Counted from the first letter of the stretch, positions 1 through 5,093 are shown. The stretch is 6,739 nt of DNA from Candidatus Caccovivens faecavium (GCA_018715545.1 DVLK01000050.1:1-6739); one strand, 5' to 3'. The notes: generated from the letters alone by a model not told the origin. Translations and numbers: made by a program.

Positions 1-56
1 TTTATTTGTATATATTAAACTTTATTTTTCATTAGTTTTTAACTTTCTATTTTCTA

Positions 57-557
57 TTAAATATCCTTAACTAATATGTTGGCGTTGGAAATTGTGAGGG
101 CGTCAGAGCCAGCGTTATATAGTTCAAGCGTGGTAGTCGAAAGAACTGTCAGAACAATCGTTTTTGTAAGAGTGGTTTGATTTCCAGCCGTTCCGCTTGC
201 TGTTGAAGTGGAGCCTGCAACTTGAACGCCGTTTGCACGAAGTGCCACGCTCATAGTGCCAGACGCAGGAATGGTGCCATTTACAAAATAGGTTATTTCG
301 TATCTACCTGGTGCCAGGGTTACAGCACCCGCTGTTGTTGAACTTGCAGAAACATTATTGCCTTGTGAACTTGTGAGAGTGACAGGAATTATAGTATTTG
401 CAGGAACTGTTCCTCCCAGGTTGTTTTCAAAAAAGCCAAACGAAGGCAAAACAACAGGATTAACCACACTGTTATTGTTGTCACAATCTCCAAAAACGAA
501 GATTGGGCGAGGAGTGTTAGGGCAACAGAAATTGCCACATCTAGTAAAACAAGTCAT
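57..557 (-). CDS. Short surface protein with BclA/TNF-like C-terminal beta-domain and Cys-rich N-terminus
   Basis: This 166-residue protein has two parts. Residues 1-39 are Cys- and Pro-rich (C3, C7, C11, C12, C25, then an Asn run N27-N29). Residues 40-166 are a Ser/Thr/Gly/Ala-rich beta-strand domain: APGRYEITYFVNG at 82-94, SGTMSVALRANGVQVAGS at 99-116, TSTTTLELYNAGSDALTISNANI near the end. The alternating hydrophobic pattern and the 'GxYxIxYxVxG ... VALxxNGxxVxGS ... LxLxNxGxxxLTxxNA' layout resemble the trimerising jelly-roll domain of the exosporium protein BclA and collagen-like proteins of Bacillota. No collagen Gly-X-Y repeat, signal peptide or LPXTG anchor is visible. A good AAGGAG site (564-569) lies 6 bases before the ATG. 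It follows the YwaF-like gene by 73 bases on the same strand. G+C (about 55% in a 60-base sample) is well above that gene's. Spore or cell-surface location is inferred; the fold assignment is by pattern only. Confidence 0.7.
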   Translation of the reverse strand: MTCFTRCGNFCCPNTPRPIFVFGDCDNNNSVVNPVVLPSFGFFENNLGGTVPANTIIPVTLTSSQGNNVSASSTTAGAVTLAPGRYEITYFVNGTIPASGTMSVALRANGVQVAGSTSTASGTAGNQTTLTKTIVLTVLSTTTLELYNAGSDALTISNANILVKDI

Positions 558-572
558 ATTTTTCTCCTTTTT

Positions 573-587
573 GACGAGATGTTCGTC
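573..587 (-). promoter_or_regulatory. Small hairpin just upstream of the ribosome binding site of the BclA-like gene
   Basis: Perfect inverted repeat GACGA-N5-TCGTC ending 3 bases before the AAGGAG site. It is not followed by a T-run on either strand, so it is unlikely to be a terminator for the upstream gene. If transcribed it would sit in the leader and could affect translation or mRNA stability. It is short enough to be chance. Confidence 0.3.
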
Positions 588-630
588 ATTACAATTTATT
601 AAAAAAAGAGAAAATGTGTTAATCTATGGT

Positions 631-1587
631 TTAGCTTATATAATCTTTATGTGTTTTTAGGACATGATTTATTTTCTTATCTATTATTTTTTTTGAATAA
701 ATTTTTAATCTATCATCAGTAACTGTATAATTTTTTAAGATTTTTGTTTGCAAAAGTTCGTTGATTTTAATAATATCGCCTTTAAAATGTTTATGGTCGG
801 TTGTCAAGCTTATTAAAAAACAGATAGGAGTTAAAATTATATAACAAGGAAAGATAAGCCAGAACCATGGCCAATATTTTAACTCGCCCGCATTGGCACC
901 CACAGGCACATATTTAAAGAAACTTGGGCAGAACATTCCTAAAAATTCTCCAATACCTCCACTTGGCCCCCAAATCATTGAAGAGTTTTTATAGTTTATA
1001 TCAAAGAAGTTGTCATTTCGTAACGGTATGAAGCCAAGTTCTGCTTGGAGAACTTGATTTAATATGATAAAGCCCATAACGACGAGGAGATATGTAGGAA
1101 CAAATAAGACGCGTCTATAATTCAAGGTGTGCAATTTAAAGACGACCATAAGTAATGGCACTGCCCAAAGCATTGTATGGTGGTAATAGAACCTAATAAT
1201 ATCCAACCATTCCGATGCTTGATTAACCTTTGCCATAGGCTCCATTGGATATAGTATAGATATTAATCCACTCAATACGCCTATATAGAACATATAGTCT
1301 TTCCAGCCTTTGTTTTTTGATAAAAAAATAAAAGGAAATAGCAATATGTTTGCTCCACAAATATTGATGAACCAAATGTCGCGATATAGTCTATTTATAT
1401 CGGTGGAATATGGCGGTATAAAAATTTTTAAAAAGTGCAAAATAAGTCCAAATATAAGCAAGGAAAGTAAAACTATAAATTGAGTTTTTTTTGAACGGTT
1501 TTTTAAAATAAAATATAAGCCTACAACAAGTCCAATACAAACAAAGAGCATTAAAAAATACCAGCCATTAAACATTTTTATATTCAT
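631..1587 (-). CDS. YwaF/TIGR02206-like integral membrane protein (318 aa)
   Basis: Hydrophobic protein with about seven membrane helices (approximate residues 8-28, 36-58, 71-90, 97-115, 136-152, 159-180, 239-262) and a basic cytoplasmic-type tail (residues 265-318, rich in Lys). Blocks typical of the YwaF/TIGR02206 (TMEM164-related) family are visible: NICGANILLFPFIFLSK at 76-91, FYIGVLSGLISILYPM at 100-115, and IRFYYHHTMLWAVPLLMV at 131-148. The last block carries a His pair (H136, H137) in the helix where the family has conserved His. A loop of about 55 residues between helices 6 and 7 is rich in Gly, Phe and Asn. Family function in bacteria is not established. The start is the ATG at 1587, with AGAGG 6 bases upstream; an in-frame ATG at codon 5 lacks a comparable site. 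The gene diverges from a second YwaF-like gene at 1712. Confidence 0.75.
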   Translation of the reverse strand: MNIKMFNGWYFLMLFVCIGLVVGLYFILKNRSKKTQFIVLLSLLIFGLILHFLKIFIPPYSTDINRLYRDIWFINICGANILLFPFIFLSKNKGWKDYMFYIGVLSGLISILYPMEPMAKVNQASEWLDIIRFYYHHTMLWAVPLLMVVFKLHTLNYRRVLFVPTYLLVVMGFIILNQVLQAELGFIPLRNDNFFDINYKNSSMIWGPSGGIGEFLGMFCPSFFKYVPVGANAGELKYWPWFWLIFPCYIILTPICFLISLTTDHKHFKGDIIKINELLQTKILKNYTVTDDRLKIYSKKIIDKKINHVLKTHKDYIS

Positions 1588-1605
1588 AAAAGTCCTCTTT
1601 GTGTC

Positions 1606-1614
1606 ATTATAACA
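1606..1614 (-). promoter_or_regulatory. Extended -10 promoter for the left YwaF-like gene
   Basis: Read on the minus strand, 1614-1606 is TGTTATAAT, a perfect extended -10 (TGnTATAAT). No good -35 hexamer is present at 16-18 bases (best is TTTAAA at 1634-1629), as is common for extended -10 promoters. The transcript would start near 1599, leaving a leader of only about 12 bases, which includes the ribosome binding site. Confidence 0.6.
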
Positions 1615-1629
1615 TATTCATTTGAATAT
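1614..1629. promoter_or_regulatory. Perfect 16-bp dyad, candidate operator of the divergent promoter region
   Basis: ATATTCA-TT-TGAATAT is a perfect inverted repeat with 7-bp arms. It abuts and overlaps by one base the extended -10 of the leftward promoter, filling its spacer. It is centred about 40 bases upstream of the rightward -35. A protein bound here would block leftward transcription and could act on the rightward promoter. The repressor is unknown. AT-rich content makes chance dyads fairly likely. Confidence 0.4.
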
Positions 1630-1660
1630 TTAAAGAATTTTAACAATTTTTATAAAATAT

Positions 1661-1689
1661 TTGATTTTAATTCTAAATATTGCTATAAT
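1661..1689 (+). promoter_or_regulatory. Sigma-A promoter for the right YwaF-like gene
   Basis: TTGATT (1661-1666), a 17-base spacer and a perfect TATAAT (1684-1689), preceded by TG at 1681-1682 (extended -10). Expected transcription start is near 1696, giving a leader of about 16 bases with AGGAG at 1701-1705. This placement also excludes the upstream in-frame TTG at 1661 as a start, because it is part of the -35. Confidence 0.8.
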
Positions 1690-1711
1690 AAAAAAATTAA
1701 AGGAGATTATT

Positions 1712-2512
1712 ATGAGTTTTTCTGATTGGATAAACAGCAGTTATCCAAATCCTAGCGTTAATGGGCAGTGGGGACTATTACATATTTTAACCATAGTGTT
1801 TTGTGTAGGAATTATAGTGGCAATTGCTTTAATATTTAGGAAGAAAAGTTTGAAAGTCAGAAAAATAATTCTTTGGATTTTAGTTGGATTTATATTACTA
1901 TTTGAAATTGCAAGAAGAATAATAAATTTGGTCAAGCTTGACGGGAGTGGAACTATCAATGATTATTTATATACGCTCTTGCCTCGTCCGTGGTGCGCAA
2001 TTGCTTGTTGGTCAATAATTATCTCCGCAATCTTTAACAAGAGATTTCTTTATAATTTTTCTTCAATGACAGCTCTTTTATGCGCACTCATCTTTTTTGC
2101 ATATCCGTCAGTAGGTTTCAACAATAAATATATTTTATTTGAAAATTTATATTCTATTGGTACTCATTCATTGCTTTTAATAACATCAATTAGCTTAATA
2201 ACCTTAAAGTTTACAAAGTTTGAATATAGAAACATTTGGAAGGAGGCTATTTGCTATGTTGTCATCTTGATGTATGTATTTTTAGAAATTTATGGATTAA
2301 AAATAGAAAGCGATCCAATGTACTTTATGCCAGATAATGACGTTATGGAAATTTTTGGTGTGGGATATTCGGCTTATTTAGCCATATATATAATTTTCAT
2401 TTTGGTTTATTTTAACATATTTTATCTAATAGATGATAGGAAAATCTTTAAGAAGGATAAAAATGATAAAAGTTATGATATAATTAAAAAAGTTGTAAAT
2501 GCAAAAAGCTAA
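1712..2512 (+). CDS. YwaF/TIGR02206-like integral membrane protein (266 aa)
   Basis: About seven membrane helices (approximate residues 21-42, 49-70, 92-108, 116-131, 148-165, 176-193, 214-240), followed by a Lys-rich cytoplasmic-type tail. Family-like features are the N-terminal WGLLHILTIVF block (20-30, with H24), LLPRPWCAIACW at 89-100 where YwaF proteins have a Leu-Pro/Cys motif, ALLCALIFFAYPSVGFN at 121-137, and GTHSLLLI at 150-157 with a His in helix five. The order of blocks parallels the divergent 318-residue neighbour, so the two are probably distant paralogues. The ATG at 1712 has AGGAG 6 bases upstream. A longer reading from TTG at 1661 is rejected on promoter position. Base composition is very AT-rich (12 G+C in the 60 bases 1861-1920). 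Biochemical role is unknown; assignment rests on topology and motifs. Confidence 0.75.
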   Translation: MSFSDWINSSYPNPSVNGQWGLLHILTIVFCVGIIVAIALIFRKKSLKVRKIILWILVGFILLFEIARRIINLVKLDGSGTINDYLYTLLPRPWCAIACWSIIISAIFNKRFLYNFSSMTALLCALIFFAYPSVGFNNKYILFENLYSIGTHSLLLITSISLITLKFTKFEYRNIWKEAICYVVILMYVFLEIYGLKIESDPMYFMPDNDVMEIFGVGYSAYLAIYIIFILVYFNIFYLIDDRKIFKKDKNDKSYDIIKKVVNAKS

Positions 2513-2557
2513 ATAAAAAGATTATCGACAATATAACGTAGAATAATATAAAAAATA

Positions 2558-2600
2558 AAAGCTAGCGAAAATTTTACTTTCCCTAGCTTTGTTTTTTTTG
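2558..2600. terminator. Bidirectional intrinsic terminator between convergent genes
   Basis: AAAGCTAG at 2558-2565 pairs with CTAGCTTT at 2583-2590. The stem continues inward as GAAA/TTTC past one C-C mismatch, leaving a 7-base loop. On the plus strand it is followed by G and eight T (2591-2599). On the minus strand it is followed by a T-rich stretch (complement of 2540-2557). It can therefore end both the YwaF-like and the hsp20 transcripts. Confidence 0.85.
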
Positions 2601-2604
2601 AAAT

Positions 2605-3027
2605 CTACTTAATTTCGATGCGATTTTTGTTTGGTAGTTTCTTTTCTTTTGGTAAGTTAATTGACAAAATGCCATTTTCAAGATGTGCGTCTATATCACT
2701 CTCGTTAACATCGCCAACATAGAATCTTCTTGAAAATTCGCCGTAACTTCTTTCGCGTCTAATGAAGTTGCCTTTCTTATCCTTTTCGTCATGGTTATGT
2801 TCACGCTTAGCAGAAATTGTCAAGTAGCCATCTTCTAGGTCAACATGAACATCCTCTTTTTTAAATCCTGGCAAATCCACAGTGAGTTCGTAGTTGTTTT
2901 CCGTCTCTTTAACATCCGTTTTCATAAGGTCATGATGTTTTCTACCATAGCCCATGTCGAAGAATGGGAAGCCGAAGAAATCGTCATCATCTCCTCTAAG
3001 TAACAAATCAAATTTATCATTTTTCAT
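2605..3027 (-). CDS. hsp20: Small heat shock protein, Hsp20/alpha-crystallin family
   Basis: This 140-residue protein is a complete small heat-shock chaperone of normal length: an ATP-independent holdase that binds unfolding proteins in the cytoplasm. Residues 1-35 are the variable N-terminal arm (FDLLLRG, then an acidic D13-D16 run and FFGFPFFDMG). Residues 36-128 form the alpha-crystallin domain with VDLPGFKKEDVHVDLEDGYLTISAKR (50-75), RRERSYGEFSRRFYV (90-104) and the signature AHLENGILSINLPK (114-127). The C-terminal extension carries the oligomerisation I-x-I motif (I137-E-I139). The ATG is preceded by AGGAGG with 6-base spacing. The gene is monocistronic: it has its own promoter with a CIRCE-like operator upstream and a shared terminator downstream. 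The stop codon is TAG. Confidence 0.97.
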   Translation of the reverse strand: MKNDKFDLLLRGDDDDFFGFPFFDMGYGRKHHDLMKTDVKETENNYELTVDLPGFKKEDVHVDLEDGYLTISAKREHNHDEKDKKGNFIRRERSYGEFSRRFYVGDVNESDIDAHLENGILSINLPKEKKLPNKNRIEIK

Positions 3028-3097
3028 AATATACCTCCTATCTTGTATTATTACGATTTAGGCATTTGTTAAACGATTTTATCATCTTTTAACCATT

Positions 3098-3123
3098 AAA
3101 ACTTAACTGCGCATTTAAGTTTT
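3098..3123 (-). promoter_or_regulatory. Hairpin in the hsp20 leader
   Basis: Perfect inverted repeat with 9-bp arms, AAAACTTAA and TTAAGTTTT, and an 8-base loop (3107-3114, GC-rich on an AT background). It falls within the roughly 115-base untranslated leader predicted for hsp20, about 70 bases before the start codon. It does not cover the ribosome binding site. mRNA stabilisation or a DNA-level operator are possibilities; neither is shown. Confidence 0.35.
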
Positions 3124-3149
3124 TGCCCTTACCACCTAATACATTCACA

Positions 3150-3179
3150 ATTATACATCTACTTTGCTAGCAATGTCAA
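3150..3179 (-). promoter_or_regulatory. Consensus sigma-A promoter of hsp20
   Basis: On the minus strand TTGACA (3179-3174) and TATAAT (3155-3150) are both perfect consensus hexamers with an 18-base spacer. Transcription should start near 3143, about 115 bases before the hsp20 ATG. The -35 lies in the central spacer of the CIRCE-like element. A promoter this strong next to an operator fits a repressed heat-shock gene. Confidence 0.8.
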
Positions 3180-3193
3180 CTAAATAGTGCTAA
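3167..3193. promoter_or_regulatory. Degenerate CIRCE element (probable HrcA operator) of hsp20
   Basis: CTAGCAATG-N9-TAGTGCTAA compared with the CIRCE consensus TTAGCACTC-N9-GAGTGCTAA: 6 of 9 left-arm and 8 of 9 right-arm positions match, with the N9 spacing exact. The inner palindrome TAGCA/TGCTA is perfect. It overlaps the -35 of hsp20, the right place for HrcA repression. CIRCE/HrcA control of chaperone genes in Bacillota is established; its application here is inferred from the sequence. Confidence 0.65.
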
Positions 3194-3436
3194 TTTTTTA
3201 AAAAATTTTTTGTTTATCAAAAATTTTGCCTAAATTTTTCTTTTTAAACCATAAATATGGCTTAATTTTGGTGCTGTGAAATATAAAATTTGATGAATTT
3301 TAACAACATAAAGTTTTTTGCAAGCAATTGATGTGATGCCGGAAATCTATATTCACAAGGTAATTTTAGGTGTTTTATATTTGCGTCAGCCAAAGTATTA
3401 AAAAAATATTTAAAACTTTTTAATTAATTTAAAAAA
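3194..3436. other. AT-rich intergenic spacer without a recognisable gene
   Basis: No ORF with a ribosome binding site and no RNA gene was recognised here between hsp20 and the synthase. Visible small structures are the AT palindrome around 3191-3211, a dyad CCATA-AA-TATGG at 3249-3260, and AAAATT-N5-AATTTT at 3285-3301. None has a clear partner promoter. The segment is unusually long for this otherwise compact window. An unrecognised small RNA or distal regulatory site cannot be excluded. Confidence 0.4.
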
Positions 3437-3465
3437 TTGTTTGCCTTTTTTTAAAGTTATATATT
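3437..3465 (+). promoter_or_regulatory. Probable sigma-A promoter of the alpha-oxoamine synthase gene
   Basis: TTGTTT (3437-3442), a 17-base spacer and TATATT (3460-3465). The expected start near 3472 leaves a leader of about 24 bases containing an AGGGAGGAG ribosome binding site (3485-3493) before the ATG at 3496. Hexamers are imperfect, and the AT-rich surroundings offer alternatives. Confidence 0.5.
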
Positions 3466-3495
3466 AAACTATTCTTATCGTGAAAGGGAGGAGAA

Positions 3496-4689
3496 ATGGA
3501 TATTTTTGAAAAATGCTACACCAAGCAAAAGTATGATTTAGCAAAGGAATTAGGGGTTTATCCTTATTTTCATAAACTATATTCTGGACAAGATGTGGTT
3601 GTCAATATGGAAGGCAAGCGAACTATTATGCTTGGCTCAAACAACTATCTAGGCTTAACAAATCATCCAAAAGTGATTGAAGCAGGTGTTAAAGCGCTTG
3701 AAAAATATGGCAGTGGTTGTTCTGGCTCTCGCTTTCTGAATGGCACGCTTGATTTGCACTTAAAATTAGAACATGAACTTGCCGAATTTTTACATAAGGA
3801 GGCAGTTGTCACTTTTTCCACGGGTTTTCAAAGCAATTTAGGCATAATTAGCGCTATTGTCGGCAGAAATGACTATGTTATTTGTGACAAAGAAAATCAC
3901 GCCAGCATCTATGACGGCATAAAATTAAGTTATGGCAAAATGCTTCGCTATAACCATGGCGATATGGAAGATTTGGAGAAAAAACTTGCATTTGTGCCAG
4001 AAACCTCGGGAGCGCTCATCGTCACTGACGGCGTTTTCAGTATGAGCGGAGATATCTGCAAACTTCCTGAGATTGTGAAACTCGCCAAAAAGTATGGCGC
4101 ACGCATTATGATTGATGACGCTCACGGACTCGGCGTTATCGGCGAAGGCGGAAGGGGAACTGCAAGTTATTTTGGCTTAGAGGATGAGGTAGATATCTAC
4201 ATGGGCACTTTCTCAAAGTCACTGGCAAGCCTTGGTGGCTACATGGCGGCAAAAAAGGAGGTTGTGGAGTATGTTAAGCATGCTTCAAGGCCTTACATCT
4301 TTTCGGCAAGCATAACGCCAGCATCGGTTGCGTGCGCAAATGCCTCGCTTGACATCTTAAAGGCTGAACCAGAACGCGTTAAACGCCTTGCTGACATCAG
4401 TGACTATATGAGAAAAGGGTTAAAGGCGAAGGGCATAGCAATAATTGAGAGCAAAACACCGATTATTCCTATCTATACTTATGAGGATGAAAAGACCTTT
4501 GTTGCTTGCAAACTGCTCTTAGATAGGGGCGTCTATGTCAATCCTGTCATTTCGCCAGCAACACCAGTTGGGCAAAGCTTACTACGCACAAGTTACACAG
4601 CGAACCACACAGAGGAGATATTGGATGAGGCGATTGAGAAAATTAAAGAGGTTTTGGACATCTTAAAGGACTATAAATCAAAGTTTTAG
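3496..4689 (+). CDS. PLP-dependent alpha-oxoamine synthase, serine palmitoyltransferase-like
   Basis: This 397-residue fold-type I PLP enzyme is complete. Alpha-oxoamine synthases condense an amino acid with an acyl-CoA, releasing CO2 and CoA. Visible landmarks are GSNNYLGLTNHPKV (47-60), GSGCSGSRFLNGTLDLHLKLE (72-92), FSTGFQSNLG (107-116) and H135 in ENHAS, expected to stack on the PLP ring. Also present are DDAHGLGVIGEGGRG (207-221, D207 and H210), the PLP Schiff-base lysine K241 in GTFSKSLASLGGYMA, and R364 in LLRTSYTANHT, expected to bind the substrate carboxylate. The N-terminal GVYPYFHKLYSGQD, the FSKSLASLGG block and FSASITPASVA (269-279) look more like bacterial serine palmitoyltransferases than 8-amino-7-oxononanoate synthase (BioF) or 2-amino-3-ketobutyrate ligase (Kbl). 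No biotin gene or threonine dehydrogenase lies nearby. Substrate is therefore uncertain. The ribosome binding site AGGGAGG is 4 bases before the ATG. Stops TAG and TAA are in tandem. Confidence 0.9.
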   Translation: MDIFEKCYTKQKYDLAKELGVYPYFHKLYSGQDVVVNMEGKRTIMLGSNNYLGLTNHPKVIEAGVKALEKYGSGCSGSRFLNGTLDLHLKLEHELAEFLHKEAVVTFSTGFQSNLGIISAIVGRNDYVICDKENHASIYDGIKLSYGKMLRYNHGDMEDLEKKLAFVPETSGALIVTDGVFSMSGDICKLPEIVKLAKKYGARIMIDDAHGLGVIGEGGRGTASYFGLEDEVDIYMGTFSKSLASLGGYMAAKKEVVEYVKHASRPYIFSASITPASVACANASLDILKAEPERVKRLADISDYMRKGLKAKGIAIIESKTPIIPIYTYEDEKTFVACKLLLDRGVYVNPVISPATPVGQSLLRTSYTANHTEEILDEAIEKIKEVLDILKDYKSKF

Positions 4690-4694
4690 TAACA

Positions 4695-4806
4695 TGTGGA
4701 AAAATTGTGGACAAGAGAAAAAATATTTTAAGTTAGCCACAAAAAGTTTATAAAAATTTCTAATAAGTTTGCTTTCAAAGTGTAAAAACTTGTATATTTA
4801 TCCACT
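4695..4806. promoter_or_regulatory. Cluster of four DnaA-box-like 9-mers
   Basis: Relative to the DnaA box TTATCCACA (reverse TGTGGATAA), each of four sites matches 8 of 9 bases: TGTGGAAAA (4695-4703), TGTGGACAA (4706-4714), TTAGCCACA (4733-4741) and TTATCCACT (4798-4806). The first two are 11 bases apart, one helical turn. The DNA between sites 3 and 4 is very AT-rich. No dnaA or dnaN gene is in view, so this could be a DnaA titration or regulatory site, an origin fragment, or chance. Confidence 0.3.
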
Positions 4807-4821
4807 TTTTTTGAAAAATTG

Positions 4822-4850
4822 TTGACAAAAGTTTTCTTATGTGTTATCAT
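4822..4850 (+). promoter_or_regulatory. Sigma-A promoter of tRNA-Ala
   Basis: TTGACA (4822-4827, perfect), a 17-base spacer and TATCAT (4845-4850) with an upstream TG (4842-4843), i.e. an extended -10. The transcript should start near 4857, giving a very short leader before the tRNA 5' end at 4863. Confidence 0.8.
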
Positions 4851-4856
4851 AAGAAA
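4833..4856. promoter_or_regulatory. Perfect 24-bp dyad overlapping the tRNA promoter -10
   Basis: TTTCTTATG-N6-CATAAGAAA is a perfect inverted repeat with 9-bp arms. It spans the promoter spacer and the -10 hexamer and ends at the expected transcription start, the geometry of a repressor operator rather than an RNA hairpin. No known operator was recognised. Confidence 0.45.
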
Positions 4857-4862
4857 GCATAT

Positions 4863-4939
4863 GGGGGTGTGGCTCAGTTGGCTAGAGCATCTGCCTTGCA
4901 AGCAGAGGGTCATCGGTTCGAATCCGATCATCTCCACCA
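4863..4939 (+). tRNA. tRNA-Ala (anticodon TGC)
   Basis: Full cloverleaf of 77 bases. The acceptor stem is 4863-4869 with 4929-4935, and includes the G3:U70 pair that is the alanine identity element. The D arm is 4872-4888. The anticodon stem is TCTGC/GCAGA around loop CTTGCAA, with anticodon TGC at 4897-4899. The variable loop is 4907-4911. The T arm has loop TTCGAAT (4917-4923). Discriminator A is at 4936 and CCA is encoded at 4937-4939. The gene is monocistronic, with its own promoter upstream and terminator 2 bases after the CCA. UGC reads all or most GCN codons. Confidence 0.98.
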
Positions 4940-4941
4940 AC

Positions 4942-4974
4942 AAAAACGCTCTTATTTTGATAAGAGCGTTTTTT
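4942..4974 (+). terminator. Intrinsic terminator of tRNA-Ala
   Basis: ACGCTCTTAT (4946-4955) pairs perfectly with ATAAGAGCGT (4960-4969) around a TTTG loop. The stem can extend with A4942-4945 against T4970-4973, and T-run 4969-4974 follows. Strong hairpin with U-tract directly after the tRNA. Confidence 0.95.
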
Positions 4975-4980
4975 AGTTAA

Positions 4981-5020
4981 GAGTGAAAAGTGAAGGAACG
5001 CCGTTGGTGTTCAAGTGAAG
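4981..5020. repeat. Short direct repeats flanking a hairpin
   Basis: AAGTGAAG occurs at 4988-4995 and 5013-5020. It exactly brackets a 17-base hairpin (GAACGCC-GTT-GGTGTTC, 4996-5012, one G-U pair). A third AGTGAA is at 4982-4987. The arrangement resembles a fragment of a dispersed intergenic repeat or a tiny insertion with target duplication. Copy number elsewhere is unknown. Confidence 0.4.
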
Positions 5021-5047
5021 AGTTGCGGATAGATTTTTATGAAAATA

Positions 5048-5077
5048 ATTAGATTGCAGATTGAAAAATAATCTAAT
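5048..5077. repeat. 8-bp inverted repeat upstream of the 122-aa gene
   Basis: ATTAGATT (5048-5055) and AATCTAAT (5070-5077) are perfect inverted arms with a 14-base spacer. They lie 16 bases upstream of the -35 of the 122-residue gene. This could be an operator half-site pair, or part of the repeat region to the left. G+C is low, so chance is possible. Confidence 0.3.
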
Positions 5078-5093
5078 ACTTTATGAAAATGTA

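Noticed and set aside
620..628. Sigma-K type -10 (CATAGATTA, minus strand) upstream of the BclA-like gene
   Set aside because: The CATANNNTA pattern matches, but no AC -35 at proper spacing was found. In AT-rich DNA this short pattern is common, so sporulation control is not claimed.
358..660. Plus-strand ORF of 100 codons
   Set aside because: It lies antisense to the BclA-like gene and its leader, lacks a ribosome binding site, and its protein has no recognisable features.
1661..1711. Upstream TTG start giving a 283-residue membrane protein
   Set aside because: The TTG is the -35 hexamer of the gene's own promoter. The ATG at 1712 has a well-spaced AGGAG and lies downstream of the predicted transcription start.
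1741..1959. Minus-strand ORF of 72 codons
   Set aside because: It is a shadow inside the right YwaF-like gene, with no ribosome binding site or promoter.
3925..4125. Minus-strand ORF of 66 codons
   Set aside because: It is a shadow within the alpha-oxoamine synthase gene, whose motifs are clear on the other strand.
4777..4812. Terminator for the synthase gene (AAAGTG/CACTTT followed by T-run)
   Set aside because: Only six pairs, two of them G-C, around a 20-base loop. Too weak to call. No better terminator is visible between 4690 and 4820.
4728..4943. Minus-strand ORF starting MLVEMIGFEPMTLCLQGRCSSQLSHTP
   Set aside because: This is the antisense translation of the tRNA-Ala gene, a familiar false protein. 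It has no ribosome binding site of its own and covers the tRNA promoter.
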